Shown piece by piece: positions 15,433 to 24,647 of a stretch of 64,000 nucleotides of DNA (position 1 is the stretch's first letter; each line of letters opens with the position of its first letter). The position numbers were made by a program, and so were the translations under genes. A model generated the notes under the pieces. The model was not told the origin of the DNA, did not search any database, and worked only from the letters and a program-made list of their open reading frames with translations. This DNA is from Coriobacteriaceae bacterium (GTDB lineage: Bacteria > Actinomycetota > Coriobacteriia > Coriobacteriales > Coriobacteriaceae): assembly GCA_902364975.1 (NCBI GenBank), contig CABJFQ010000002.1:1-64000 (forward strand), given 5' to 3'.

Positions 15433-17793
15433 GTGAAGCTCGATACACTCGAGATTGGAAAGGACGCCGTTGTCGCATCGGTGACATCCGACGATCAGGC
15501 GCTCCGACAGCATATTTTGGACATGGGTCTAACGCCGGGCACCGAAGTCACCATGATGAAGTACGCCCCCATGGGCGACCCGCTCGAGATTCGCCTGCGC
15601 GGCTACGAGTTGACGCTGCGCAAGGACGATGCCGCTCGCATCGAGCTCGTGGGCATTCATGACACCGATACGGGTCCGCGTGTGAACGCCGCAATCGGCA
15701 CGACGGAGCACCCGGCACTCGGCGAGGGAACGTATTCGCCCCGCGCGGCAAAGACGGCCGTGCCCGAGGGCTCGCCGCTGCATTTTGCCCTCGCCGGCAA
15801 CCAAAACTGCGGTAAGACCACGCTGTTCAACCAGCTGACGGGTTCCAACCAGCACGTCGGTAACTTTCCCGGCGTGACGGTCGACCGCAAAGACGGAACC
15901 ATCCGCAATCACCCCGAGGCGAGCGTCACCGATCTGCCCGGCATCTATTCGCTGTCGCCGTACACAGGCGAGGAGATCGTCAGCCGCCAATTCATCCTCG
16001 ACGAGCATCCCGATGCCATCATCGACATCATCGACGCCACCAACATCGAGCGCAACCTGTATTTGACGCTGCAACTCATGGAGCTCGACCGTCCCATGGT
16101 CATTGCGCTCAACATGATGGACGAGGTGACGGCCAACGGCGGCGCCATCGATGTCAACCTGCTCGAGAGCCTGCTGGGCGTGCCCGTTGTCCCCATTAGC
16201 GCTGCCCGCAACGAGGGCATCGGCGAGCTGGTGGAGCACGCTCTGCACGTGGCGCGGTTCCGCGAGCGTCCCGGCCGCCTGGACTTTTGCGCGCCCGACG
16301 GTCCGGACGGCGGTGCACTGCATCGCTGCATCCACGGCATTGCCAACCTTATCGAGGACCACGCCGCGACGGCGCATATCCCGGTGCGTTTTGCAGCGAC
16401 CAAGCTGGTCGAGGGCGACGAGCTGGTGACAAAGGCGCTTCACCTGGACCGCAACGAACTCGACGCCATCGAGCACATCATTACCCAGATGGAGGGCGAG
16501 GCGGGCACCGACCGCCTGTCCGCGTTGGCCGACATGCGCTTTACCTTTATCGGCGACGTGTGCGGACGCTGCGTGGTGAAGCCCCACGAGAGCCGCGAGC
16601 ACGTGCGCTCCGTCAAGATCGATCGCATCCTGACGGGTCGCTACACGGCCATTCCGGCGTTCCTGGTGATCATGGGCCTCGTCTTTTGGCTGACGTTCGG
16701 CGTGATCGGCGCGGCGTTGCAGGGCCTCATGGAGGACGGCATTGCTGCCATCATTGCTTCGGCCGACGCGGGCCTCAAGGCGTTTGGCACCAACGACGTG
16801 GTGCGTTCACTCGCGGTCGACGGCGTGCTCACGGGCGTGGGTAGCGTGCTGACCTTCCTGCCGATCATCGTCGTGCTCTTCTTGTTCCTCTCCATTCTGG
16901 AAGACTCCGGCTACATGGCGCGTGTGGCCTTTGTCATGGATAAGGTGCTGCGCCGCTTTGGTCTGTCGGGCCGCAGCTTCGTGCCCATGCTCGTTGGTTT
17001 TGGCTGCACCGTGCCGGCTATCATGTCGACCCGTACGCTCCCATCCGAGCACGACCGCAAGATGACGGTCATGCTCACGCCGTTCATGAGCTGCTCGGCC
17101 AAGTTGCCGGTCTACGGTCTGCTGTGCGGGGCGTTTTTCCCGCAGGCGACGGTTCCCGCCATGGTCTCGCTCTATCTGATTGGCATTGCGGTCGGTTGCA
17201 TCGCGGCTTTGGTACTCAACCGCACGGCATTTAAGGGCGACCCGGTGCCGTTTATCATGGAGCTTCCCAACTACCGCCTGCCGAGCATCAAGACGACGGT
17301 GATGCTGGCATGGGATAAGGCCAAGGACTTTATTACCAAGGCCTTTACCATTATCTTTGCCGCTACGGTGGTCATCTGGTTCCTTCAGACGTTCGATATC
17401 CGCTTTAATGTGGTCGCCGACCAGTCGCAAAGCCTGCTTGCGGGCCTCGGCAGCATCATCGCGCCGGTGCTGGCGCCGCTCGGCTTTGGCGACTGGCGCG
17501 CCTCGACGGCGCTCGTCACCGGCCTTATCGCCAAGGAGAGCGTCATCTCGACGCTCACGGTGCTTTTGGGCGCAACGTCGCCCGCGGCGCTGTCGACCAT
17601 GTTTTCGCCGTTTACCGCCTACGTGTTCTTGGTCTTTACGCTGCTGTACCCGCCTTGCGTGGCGTCCATCGGCGCCGTCAAGAGCGAGTTGGGCGCGCGC
17701 TATGCCGTGGCTGTATTCGCGTTTCAGGTGACGGTCGCCTGGATCGTGGCGTTTGTCGTGCATTCGGCGGGCATATTGCTGGGGTTGGCTTAG
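15433..17793 (+). CDS. feoB: Ferrous iron transporter, FeoA-FeoB fusion
   Basis: 786 residues. Residues 1-75 are a FeoA SH3-like domain (LRQHILDMGLTPGTEVTM, PLEIRLRGYELTLR). A linker leads to the FeoB GTPase domain: G1 GNQNCGKTT (about 122-130), G3 DLPGIYSL, G4 NMMDE. The C-terminal polytopic membrane region (from about 400) has Gate motifs such as GFGCTVPAIMSTRTL and YPPCVASIGAVKSE. The protein imports Fe(II), a need typical of anoxic habitats. FeoA is a separate small protein in most bacteria; fusion to FeoB is a known minority layout. The start GTG/TTG context is GAAAGGATGAGCGC-GTG. Confidence 0.95.
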   Translation: MKLDTLEIGKDAVVASVTSDDQALRQHILDMGLTPGTEVTMMKYAPMGDPLEIRLRGYELTLRKDDAARIELVGIHDTDTGPRVNAAIGTTEHPALGEGTYSPRAAKTAVPEGSPLHFALAGNQNCGKTTLFNQLTGSNQHVGNFPGVTVDRKDGTIRNHPEASVTDLPGIYSLSPYTGEEIVSRQFILDEHPDAIIDIIDATNIERNLYLTLQLMELDRPMVIALNMMDEVTANGGAIDVNLLESLLGVPVVPISAARNEGIGELVEHALHVARFRERPGRLDFCAPDGPDGGALHRCIHGIANLIEDHAATAHIPVRFAATKLVEGDELVTKALHLDRNELDAIEHIITQMEGEAGTDRLSALADMRFTFIGDVCGRCVVKPHESREHVRSVKIDRILTGRYTAIPAFLVIMGLVFWLTFGVIGAALQGLMEDGIAAIIASADAGLKAFGTNDVVRSLAVDGVLTGVGSVLTFLPIIVVLFLFLSILEDSGYMARVAFVMDKVLRRFGLSGRSFVPMLVGFGCTVPAIMSTRTLPSEHDRKMTVMLTPFMSCSAKLPVYGLLCGAFFPQATVPAMVSLYLIGIAVGCIAALVLNRTAFKGDPVPFIMELPNYRLPSIKTTVMLAWDKAKDFITKAFTIIFAATVVIWFLQTFDIRFNVVADQSQSLLAGLGSIIAPVLAPLGFGDWRASTALVTGLIAKESVISTLTVLLGATSPAALSTMFSPFTAYVFLVFTLLYPPCVASIGAVKSELGARYAVAVFAFQVTVAWIVAFVVHSAGILLGLA

Positions 17794-17834
17794 CTATTTA
17801 TTGACGGCGCAACCTCTGTGTATTGAGTTGATTG

Positions 17835-17868
17835 CGGCCCTGCATCTGTACTGACGGATGCGGGGCCG
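17835..17868 (+). terminator. Hairpin after feoAB
   Basis: Stem CGGCCCTGCATC / GATGCGGGGCCG with one G-U pair, 42 bp past the feo stop. The T-run is short. Confidence 0.6.
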
Positions 17869-17916
17869 TTGCTATATAATCGCCCACCGCCCAAGACAAT
17901 CGGAGAGGTTTCCTAC

Positions 17917-19113
17917 ATGACTCAGGCAAGACAAGATGGCATCTCGCTCAAGCAGTGGTTCCCGCTTATCGGGCTCGCCTGCTGTTCGTTCGTGTTCAAC
18001 ACATCAGAGTTCATGCCCATTGGCCTTCTGACTGATATCGCCGCATCGTTCTCGCTCACCGAGGCCCAGGCAGGCATCATGATTTCGGTCTACGCCTGGG
18101 GTGTCATGCTGCTGTCGCTGCCACTCATGGTGTTTGCCTCGCGCTTTGAGTTCAAGCGGATGCTGTTGGGCGTTTTGGCCGTGTTTTCGCTCGGCCAGTT
18201 CCTGTCCGCTGTGGCGCCCACCTATCCTATTTTGGTTTGCGCGCGTCTGGTGGTCGCCTGCGCGCATGCCGTGTTCTGGTCAGTCGCTTCAATCATGGCC
18301 TCGCGCCTGGTCGACAGTCGCCACGGGGCGCTCGCCATCAGCATAATCGCCACGGGCTCGTCCATCGCGCAGATCTTTGGCCTGCCGATCGGCCGCGCCA
18401 TCGGACTAGCTGTGGGCTGGCGCATGACGTTTGCCGTGGTCGGTGCCTTCTCTGCCGCCGCGGTGGTGTACCAGGCCGCGGTGTTCCCGGCCATGCCGGT
18501 GGGCGAGCGCTTTACCGTTAAGCAGCTGCCCGAGCTGCTCAAGAATCCATTCCTCATCGCGCTTTATGCGGTCACGGTGTTCATGGCAACCGGCTATTAT
18601 GCGGGTTACAGCTATATCGAGCCGTTCCTGGCGCAGGTCGCGCACGTCGACGCAAGCGCTATTACCATGACGCTGACGGCGTTTGGCTGCTCCGGTCTGC
18701 TCGGAAGCTGGCTGTTTGGCCGCCTGTTCGATGGGCATCGCTTCCCGTTCTTGGCTATCACGCTCTCCGGCGTGCCGGTGGCTCTGCTGCTCATGGGTCC
18801 GGTCGCATCGTCGCTCGTAGCAGTGCTTGCCGTCTGTGCGCTATGGGGCTGCTGCTCCACAGCCTTTAACGTGGCGTTCCAGGCCGAGCTCATCAAGTAC
18901 ACGCCGGCGGATTCGTCGGCCGTCGCCATGTCGATCTTCTCGGGCCTGTTTAACCTCGGTATCGGCACGGGCACCGCAATCGGCGGCGCCGTGGTTTCGG
19001 GTCCCGGTATCGCTTGGATTGGCTTTGCGGGCGGGGCGATTACCGTCGTGGGCGTCATCCTCGCCATTACGGTGCTGTTCCCGGTCATACGCCGCGCAAA
19101 GCCCGTCGCCTAA
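17917..19113 (+). CDS. MFS sugar/drug efflux transporter, SotB-like
   Basis: 398 residues from the ATG at 17917, with GGAGAGG eight bases upstream. Twelve predicted membrane helices. The N-terminus (FVFNTSEFMPIGLLTDIA, then AGIMISVYAWGVMLLSLPLM) closely resembles the E. coli SotB/YdeA family, as does YAGYSYIEPFLAQV in the second half. SotB exports arabinose, other sugars and some drugs by proton antiport. A hairpin follows the gene at 19129-19195. The actual substrate is unknown. Confidence 0.85.
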   Translation: MTQARQDGISLKQWFPLIGLACCSFVFNTSEFMPIGLLTDIAASFSLTEAQAGIMISVYAWGVMLLSLPLMVFASRFEFKRMLLGVLAVFSLGQFLSAVAPTYPILVCARLVVACAHAVFWSVASIMASRLVDSRHGALAISIIATGSSIAQIFGLPIGRAIGLAVGWRMTFAVVGAFSAAAVVYQAAVFPAMPVGERFTVKQLPELLKNPFLIALYAVTVFMATGYYAGYSYIEPFLAQVAHVDASAITMTLTAFGCSGLLGSWLFGRLFDGHRFPFLAITLSGVPVALLLMGPVASSLVAVLAVCALWGCCSTAFNVAFQAELIKYTPADSSAVAMSIFSGLFNLGIGTGTAIGGAVVSGPGIAWIGFAGGAITVVGVILAITVLFPVIRRAKPVA

Positions 19114-19128
19114 TCACGTTCTCTCATC

Positions 19129-19195
19129 AGTTGCGGTGGAATAGAGACTGTTTGCCCGGTTTATTGGTCTCAACAGTCCCTATTTCACCGCAACT
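19129..19195 (+). terminator. Long hairpin after MFS gene
   Basis: A 24-bp arm 19129-19152 pairs with 19172-19195 with two imperfect positions. It is followed by TATTTTGG, and lies 15 bp past the MFS stop. Confidence 0.75.
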
Positions 19196-19267
19196 TATTT
19201 TGGGGGAGGGGATGCGCGGCGGGCATACAATGGATGGCGTTGCGTGAAAGATTGCCGGGAGGTTGCT

Positions 19268-20644
19268 ATGTGGGCATACGAGACGACGTTCTATCAGATC
19301 TATCCGCTGGGCTTTTGCGGAGCTCCGCGCGAAAACGCCGCGCCCGTTGCCGAGGATGAGCTCGCCCAGGCTGCCAACGCTGCGCCCAACCCCGATGCGC
19401 CCATCATGAAGATCGCCCAATGGGCCGACTACCTGCAAAAACTCGGTATTGGCGCTGTGCTGATTAACCCGCCGCTCGAGTCTGATAGCCACGGCTACGA
19501 TACGCGCAGCCTGCGCCATATCGACCGCCGCCTGGGCGGGGATGCCGATTTTGCCGCCGTATGCGAGACGCTGCACGCCCATGGCATCCGCGTGGTGCTC
19601 GATGCGGTCTTTAACCATGTGGGCCGTGGCTTTTGGGCCTTCCGCGATGTGCAGGAGCGTAAGTGGGACTCGCCGTACAAGGATTGGTTCCACATCAGCT
19701 TTGACGGCGATTCCTGCTATGGCGACGGCTTTTGGTACGAGGGCTGGGAAGGCCATTTTGAGCTCGTGAAGCTCAACCTGCAAAACCCCGCCGTGGTCGA
19801 TTACCTGCTCAAGTCCGTGCGCCGCTGGGCCGAGGTCTTTGGCGTCGACGGTCTGCGCCTGGACGTTGCCTATATGCTCGACCGCGACTTTATGCGTCGC
19901 CTGCACGCCTTTACCCGTGAGCTCAAGCCCGACTTTGTGCTGATCGGCGAGACGCTTCACGGTGACTACAACCAGATCGTCAACGACGAGATGCTCGACT
20001 CCTGCACCAACTACGAGTGCTACAAGGGCCTGTACTCCAGCTTTAACTCGGTCAATATGTTCGAGATCGCGCATTCGCTGCATCGCCAGTTTGGCGGCGA
20101 TCCGTGGTGCATCTACCGCGGCAAGCACCTGCTGTCGTTTGTCGACAACCACGACGTGCCGCGCCTGGCGAGCATCCTCACCGACAAGTCGTGCCTGCGT
20201 CCCGCCTATGGCATGCTCTTTGGCATGCCGGGCATCCCGTGCGTCTACTATGGCAGCGAGTGGGGAATTGCCGGTGAAAAGGGTGGCCCCGATGGCGACT
20301 GGGCGCTGCGACCTGCGCTCGATGAGCCTGCGCCCAACGAGCTGACGGCCTTCATCAAGCAGCTCGCGCACCTTCGCTCGGCCGACGACGCGGCGGCCCG
20401 TGCTCTCAACTACGGTGCCTATCGCAACGTGGTGATCCAGAACAAGCAGCTGCTGTTCGAGCGCGCCTGTGACGGCGCGACGGTGCTCGTGGCGGTCAAT
20501 GCCGTGAACGAGCCCTATACCTTTGGAGCCGGCGAGCTCAACGGCTCCTTTGTCGACCTGCTTGCCGACGATGCGCCCACGCTCGAGCTTACGGGTACCC
20601 TCGAGCTTGCACCCTATGAGGTGCGCTATCTGCTGAGGGCCTAG
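19268..20644 (+). CDS. Alpha-amylase family glycosidase (GH13)
   Basis: 458 residues from the ATG at 19268 (GGGAGG upstream). The GH13 conserved regions are all present: I DAVFNHVG (about residue 110), II GLRLDVAYML (nucleophile Asp, about 198), III LIGETLHG (acid/base Glu, about 227), IV SFVDNHDVPRL (about 290). There is no signal peptide, so it acts on imported alpha-glucans. Its length and the YQIYPLGFCG start resemble cyclomaltodextrinase/neopullulanase-like intracellular enzymes, but without their N-terminal domain. It is followed after 3 bp by the DNA glycosylase gene. Confidence 0.9.
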   Translation: MWAYETTFYQIYPLGFCGAPRENAAPVAEDELAQAANAAPNPDAPIMKIAQWADYLQKLGIGAVLINPPLESDSHGYDTRSLRHIDRRLGGDADFAAVCETLHAHGIRVVLDAVFNHVGRGFWAFRDVQERKWDSPYKDWFHISFDGDSCYGDGFWYEGWEGHFELVKLNLQNPAVVDYLLKSVRRWAEVFGVDGLRLDVAYMLDRDFMRRLHAFTRELKPDFVLIGETLHGDYNQIVNDEMLDSCTNYECYKGLYSSFNSVNMFEIAHSLHRQFGGDPWCIYRGKHLLSFVDNHDVPRLASILTDKSCLRPAYGMLFGMPGIPCVYYGSEWGIAGEKGGPDGDWALRPALDEPAPNELTAFIKQLAHLRSADDAAARALNYGAYRNVVIQNKQLLFERACDGATVLVAVNAVNEPYTFGAGELNGSFVDLLADDAPTLELTGTLELAPYEVRYLLRA

Positions 20645-20647
20645 CCC

Positions 20648-21211
20648 ATGCCTGTGTCTGACGAGGGCTATCAGCATATTGAGCATGGGTTTGAGCCCGT
20701 GTTCGACCGGCGCTCGCGCGTTTTGGTGCTGGGGTCGTTTCCCTCGGTGCTCTCGCGTGCCAATGCCTTCTACTATGGCAATCCGCAGAACCGCTTTTGG
20801 CGTGTGATGGCCGCGTGCCTTGGTGCGCCCGTGCCGCCCAACGAGGGAGACTCTTTGGCGAGCGGCGAGCCCGCGACGCTCGCCGCCTCGATTGCTGCCA
20901 AGCGGGCTATGCTGCTCAACGGCGGTGTGGCCCTGTGGGACGTGATCGAGAGCTGCGACATTAAGGGCTCGAGTGACGCTAGCATCAAAAACGTTGTGCC
21001 GGCACATATTGAACGCATTGTGGATGCCACGCCGATCGAGATCGTTGTTTGCAACGGCGGCACGGCCGGACGGCTCTACAAACGCTATCTACAAGAGCGG
21101 ACGGGGCTACCCGCCATCGTGCTGCCGTCGACGAGTCCTGCCAACGCGGCGTGGCGTTTGGAGCGGCTTGTCGAGCGTTGGAGTGAAGCCGTTGACTGGG
21201 CAGCTCATTAA
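20648..21211 (+). CDS. DNA-deoxyinosine (hypoxanthine) glycosylase, UDG superfamily
   Basis: 187 residues. VLVLGSFPSVLSR (about 27-39) and AFYYGNPQNRFWRVM (about 40-55) are the signature of the UDG-superfamily HDG branch; IEIVVCNGGTAGRLY and LPSTSPANA (about 160-168) form the C-terminal active-site region. The family removes deaminated adenine (hypoxanthine) and sometimes other bases from DNA. The gene follows the amylase gene by 3 bp and is probably co-transcribed. Its stop is one base from the stop of the converging gene, with no terminator between. Confidence 0.85.
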   Translation: MPVSDEGYQHIEHGFEPVFDRRSRVLVLGSFPSVLSRANAFYYGNPQNRFWRVMAACLGAPVPPNEGDSLASGEPATLAASIAAKRAMLLNGGVALWDVIESCDIKGSSDASIKNVVPAHIERIVDATPIEIVVCNGGTAGRLYKRYLQERTGLPAIVLPSTSPANAAWRLERLVERWSEAVDWAAH

Positions 21212-21212
21212 T

Positions 21213-21884
21213 TTAGATTATTGATTGAGTGCGGGCGCCGAGGCGTTTCAGAACGCCTCGCCAGATCGGCACGGGCACGGCTGGCTCGGCGCAAGCCATG
21301 CCGTCGGCGTCGACGTCCTCGGCATTACCACCACCAAGTCGCTGCGCATGCTCAACCGAACAGCCCATACGAACGGCGCCTACGAGCTTGTCCATCGCTT
21401 CCGAAAACGGTCGCCGCAAGAGTCCCATGCGCGGTGAGTGACGAAGCGCCGCGAAGCCGCTGCCGGTACAGGCGACAACGCCGCCGCACCATGACAGCCC
21501 ACGAAGGTCGCACGCCGCTCGCAGACGCACGACGAGCCCGTGTGCTCGCTCCAGGCCGCCGATGTCGGCCTGGACAACAACGTAGGCACGCGTCCCTGCG
21601 CCGCCAAAGCGGTCGAGCACCTGCTCAATGGGCGCCATCGCTTCATCATTGGGTGCATCTTCAACGGCGAACACAATGCCATCGGCGGTACCGGCAACGC
21701 TGCCGGCATCATCCGCCTCCAAGTCGACTGGATGGGGGAGTGCGGTGCCGGAAATCTGTGCATAGGCGGCGATGGCATCCTGCAGGTCCCAGAGCAAAAA
21801 CTCAAGATCGGCGCTCTTGGGAATACTGACAAACGCGATGTTATGCAGTGTTTTTGGTACATCGCCGCGTGCGGTCGTCTCCAT
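21213..21884 (-). CDS. Protein of unknown function
   Basis: 223 residues, a good ribosome-binding site (AAAGGAGG) four bases before the ATG. Repeated beta-alpha patterns (IAFVSIPKSADLEFLLWDL, ADGIVFAVEDAPNDEA, TRAYVVVQADIGGLE, CGGVVACTGSGFAAL) suggest a flavodoxin-like or NADPH-FMN-reductase-like alpha/beta fold. The cofactor loops are not clear enough for assignment. No signal peptide. It converges on the glycosylase gene. Confidence 0.6.
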   Translation of the reverse strand: METTARGDVPKTLHNIAFVSIPKSADLEFLLWDLQDAIAAYAQISGTALPHPVDLEADDAGSVAGTADGIVFAVEDAPNDEAMAPIEQVLDRFGGAGTRAYVVVQADIGGLERAHGLVVRLRAACDLRGLSWCGGVVACTGSGFAALRHSPRMGLLRRPFSEAMDKLVGAVRMGCSVEHAQRLGGGNAEDVDADGMACAEPAVPVPIWRGVLKRLGARTQSII

Positions 21885-21977
21885 GCTGCCTCCTTTCCGG
21901 TCGGTTTCCGTTTAGGTTACACCGTCTGGTGGCGCCTCGCCGCGCTATCCTAGTGCAACCCTTACGAAAGGAACGCC

Positions 21978-23114
21978 ATGCGCCTGCCCATGAATACCTC
22001 GCTTGCCACGCTCAAGCCCTCCGGTATCCGCCGAATCAACGCGCTCGCCGCTCAGCATCCGGGATGCATCGCGCTTGCGCTCGGCGAGCCTGATTTTCCC
22101 ACGCCCGATGTGATTAGCGCCGAGGTGACCGCCGCACTGGGCCGCGGCGACACACACTATCCGCCCAACAACGGTCGCCCTGTCCTGCGCGAGGCACTGT
22201 CTGCCTACATGGGGGACGCGGGCCTTACGTTTTCGGCCGACGAGGTCATCCTGACCGACGGCGCGACCGAGGCCCTGTCGGCAACATTCATGGCCATGCT
22301 CAACCCCGGCGACGAGGTCATTATCCCCACGCCGGCCTTTGGCCTGTACGAGAGCATCGTCGTAGCCAATCACGCCAAAGCGGTCTTTTTGGATACGGAG
22401 CCTGCGCAATTTCAGATTGACGAGGATGCGCTTCGCGCCTGTGTGACCCCGGCGACCAAGGCCATCGTCATCTGCACGCCCAACAATCCCACGGGTTGCA
22501 TTCTCAACGCGGCATCGCTCGACGCCGTGGCGCGCGTAGCGGAGCAGGCGGGCATCTACGTGGTCTGCGACGACGTATACAACCGCCTCGTCTATGTGGA
22601 CGGCTACGAGCGCTTTGCCCAACGCCACCCGGAGCTACGCGAGCAGACGGTCGTCATCGAGAGCTTCTCCAAGCCATGGGCCATGACCGGCTGGCGCTTG
22701 GGTTGGCTCGCAGCGGCAGCCCCCGTCATCGCCGAGATTGCAAAAGCTCACCAATACTTAGTATCGAGTGCCGTCTCCTTCGAGATGGACGCCGCAGCCC
22801 GAGCCCTCACCGTCGACCCAACCCCCATGCTCAAAGTCTACCGAGCCCGCCGCGAACGCGTACTCGCAGCCTTAAACGCCATGGGCCTCGACGTAGTAGA
22901 GCCCGCAGGAGCCTTCTACACTTTCCCGAGCATCAAAAAGTTCGGCCTAACCAGCGAAGACTTCTGCATCAAAGCCATCGAAGAGGCAAACGTAGCCCTA
23001 GTCCCGGGCGACTGCTTCGGCACCGAAGGTCATATCCGCCTAAGCTACTGCGTCTCCGACAAAGACCTAGACGAAGGCCTCCACCGCCTGTCCACCTTCA
23101 TTTCAACCTTTTAG
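21978..23114 (+). CDS. Class I/II pyridoxal-phosphate aminotransferase
   Basis: 378 residues. The AAT_I fold is clear: LALGEPDFPTPD, the cofactor segment DGATEALSATF, ICTPNNPTGCIL (about 160-172), CDDVYNRLVY, and the Schiff-base Lys in ESFSKPWAMTGWRLGW (about 230-245). RLSYCVSD carries the substrate-binding Arg. It probably transfers amino groups from aromatic or aliphatic amino acids. Codon use changes at about 22740. The first two thirds use the G/C-ending codons of the neighbourhood, while the last 125 codons favour A and C at third positions (CTA, GTA, GAA, AAA, GCA). Confidence 0.92.
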   Translation: MRLPMNTSLATLKPSGIRRINALAAQHPGCIALALGEPDFPTPDVISAEVTAALGRGDTHYPPNNGRPVLREALSAYMGDAGLTFSADEVILTDGATEALSATFMAMLNPGDEVIIPTPAFGLYESIVVANHAKAVFLDTEPAQFQIDEDALRACVTPATKAIVICTPNNPTGCILNAASLDAVARVAEQAGIYVVCDDVYNRLVYVDGYERFAQRHPELREQTVVIESFSKPWAMTGWRLGWLAAAAPVIAEIAKAHQYLVSSAVSFEMDAAARALTVDPTPMLKVYRARRERVLAALNAMGLDVVEPAGAFYTFPSIKKFGLTSEDFCIKAIEEANVALVPGDCFGTEGHIRLSYCVSDKDLDEGLHRLSTFISTF

Positions 23115-23173
23115 CCCTCAGGGATGCAACACATCAGCCCACCGACCCAAGCATTATGAGTGGGGCACGTCGC

Positions 23174-23376
23174 TCAACGGACACGAGGATTCGCAGCAAA
23201 GTTACCGCAGCTCCGGTCCGAGGGGCCGGGTTGAGATTTTCGTAGATTCCGCACGAGCCGAAGAGCACTTAATGTGCTCTTCGTGCGAGCCAGGACTTGA
23301 CCGAGCGAAAATCTCAACCCGGCCCCTCGGACCGGAGCGTATGCAGGGTTTGTGTACGAATCCTCGCGCCCGTTGA
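23174..23376. repeat. Long inverted-repeat element with conserved core, copy 1
   Basis: A 33-bp arm (23210-23242) is exactly complementary to 23306-23338. Between them is a core with TTCCGCACGAG, the hairpin GAAGAGCAC-TTAAT-GTGCTCTTC (23258-23283) and CCAGGACT. An outer imperfect 20-bp inverted repeat (23174-23193 with 23357-23376, two mismatches) encloses it. The core is shared with copies at 36.4 and 53.7 kb; the arms are not. It lies 280 bp before rplJ. Confidence 0.85.
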
Positions 23377-23429
23377 CCGACGCCGGGGTCCCCGCCATAA
23401 TACTTTCGGTTCACGCACGAATCCGCTGC

Positions 23430-23552
23430 CAGAGACAGCCGGCGCAAACGGGTCTTACCCGCGAGCTTAATGGGACTTCCCGCCAGCCGAGGTGGTCGAG
23501 TAGATATGTCTTCTCGCCCCCGTCGCTCATGCAGCGCGGGGGCTTTCTTTTT
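23430..23552 (+). promoter_or_regulatory. L10 ribosomal-protein leader and attenuator before rplJL
   Basis: The transcript upstream of rplJ contains GACAGCCGGCG, GCTTAATGGGACTTCC and GCCAGCCGAGG (23434-23491). This is the pattern of the L10 leader, where L10(L12)4 binds to repress its own operon. Immediately after is an intrinsic-terminator-like hairpin, GCCCCCG...CGGGGGC plus TTTCTTTTT (23516-23552), suited to attenuation control. The assignment rests on motif recognition. Confidence 0.75.
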
Positions 23553-23617
23553 GGACATGCCCCCGTCACGTCCTTGTGGCGGACCGTGCCCGGAAAGAAT
23601 TCGAGGAGGTGTAATTC

Positions 23618-24139
23618 ATGCCCCAGCAGTACAAAATCGACAAGGTTGCAGAGATTGAGTCCCGTATCGCCGAGAACGCCGGTCTGTTCGTCGTCAACTA
23701 CAACGGTCTGACGGTTAAGCAGGCTCAGGAGCTGCGTCATACGCTCCGTGAGTGCGGCGCCGAGATGAAGGTCTACAAGAACAACCTGGTCAAGATCGCT
23801 CTCAAGAACCAGGAGCAGCCCGAGCTCGACGAGATCCTCGCCGGCCCCGTCGCTTATGTGTTCTACGAGACCGAGCCGGTCGAGGCCGCTAAGGCCCTTA
23901 AGGACTTCTCTGCTAAGTCCAAGGGCGTCCTTGAGATCAAGGGCGGTATCTCCGACGGCAAGGCCGTTTCCGCCGATGATGTTAAGGCTATCGCCGAGCT
24001 GCCCACCAAGGATCAGCTTCTCGGCCAGATCGCCGGTCTCATCTCCGGTTTCGCTCGCGACATCGCTGTCTGCGTCAACGGCGTTTCCTCTGGTCTCGCT
24101 CGTTCGATCCAGCAGGTCTCCGAGCAGAAGGCAGCCTAG
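23618..24139 (+). CDS. rplJ: 50S ribosomal protein L10
   Basis: 173 residues with GAGGAGG before the ATG. Typical L10: KVAEIESRIAENAGLFVVNYNGLTV at the N-terminus, and a C-terminal helix that binds L7/L12 dimers. It forms the base of the ribosomal stalk and represses the rplJL operon through the upstream leader. It is followed by rplL after 102 bp. The usual upstream partners rplK and rplA are not adjacent; an aminotransferase and the inverted-repeat element are there instead. Confidence 0.97.
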   Translation: MPQQYKIDKVAEIESRIAENAGLFVVNYNGLTVKQAQELRHTLRECGAEMKVYKNNLVKIALKNQEQPELDEILAGPVAYVFYETEPVEAAKALKDFSAKSKGVLEIKGGISDGKAVSADDVKAIAELPTKDQLLGQIAGLISGFARDIAVCVNGVSSGLARSIQQVSEQKAA

Positions 24140-24241
24140 TCGCTGTTTTCACCCGCGGCGGCAACGCCGCACCCCTGGCGCATTCGCGCCGTGTTTTAAC
24201 TGATCTCCGTGCACAGACACGGAAACCGAAAGGACTTAGAA

Positions 24242-24619
24242 ATGGCTAAGCTTACCACCGATGAGATCATCGATGCTCTTAAGGAAATGACCCTTCTCGA
24301 GGCTTCCGAGCTCGTCAAGGCTATCGAGGACACCTTCGGCGTTTCTGCCGCTGCTCCTGCCGCTGTTGTCGCCGCTCCTGCTGCTGGCGCTGCTGAGGCC
24401 GAGGAGAAGACCGAGTTTGACGTCGTGCTCGAGGGCTTCGGCGACAACAAGATCCAGGTCATCAAGGCCGTCCGTGAGCTCACCAACCTTGGCCTGAAGG
24501 AGGCCAAGGAGGTCGTCGAGGGCGCTCCCAAGGCTGTTCTCGAGGGTGCCAAGAAGGAGGACGCCGAGGCTGCCAAGGAGAAGCTCGAGGCTGCTGGCGC
24601 TGCTGTCACCCTCAAGTAA
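24242..24619 (+). CDS. rplL: 50S ribosomal protein L7/L12
   Basis: 125 residues from the ATG at 24242 (GAAAGGA upstream). It has an N-terminal dimerisation helix (residues 1-35), an alanine-rich hinge (about 38-55) and the C-terminal factor-binding domain ([33 protein letters not shown]). It forms the mobile stalk that recruits EF-G, EF-Tu and other GTPases. Second gene of the rplJL operon; a strong terminator follows. Confidence 0.98.
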   Translation: MAKLTTDEIIDALKEMTLLEASELVKAIEDTFGVSAAAPAAVVAAPAAGAAEAEEKTEFDVVLEGFGDNKIQVIKAVRELTNLGLKEAKEVVEGAPKAVLEGAKKEDAEAAKEKLEAAGAAVTLK

Positions 24620-24647
24620 TCAGGCTCTCTCGCCAGATTTCTTTGCA

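Noticed and set aside
19127..21007. A 626-codon minus-strand frame opposite the amylase and glycosylase genes
   Set aside because: It spans two well-supported plus-strand genes and a hairpin; composition is that of a shadow frame.
21221..21829. Arg-rich plus-strand frame opposite the unknown gene at 21213-21884
   Set aside because: No ribosome-binding site, and the composition is that of an out-of-frame G+C-rich translation.
23210..23338. Interpreting the long inverted repeats as ordinary intrinsic terminators
   Set aside because: Arms of 21-41 bp with no T-run, a large conserved core between them and recurrence before ribosomal operons do not fit a simple terminator.
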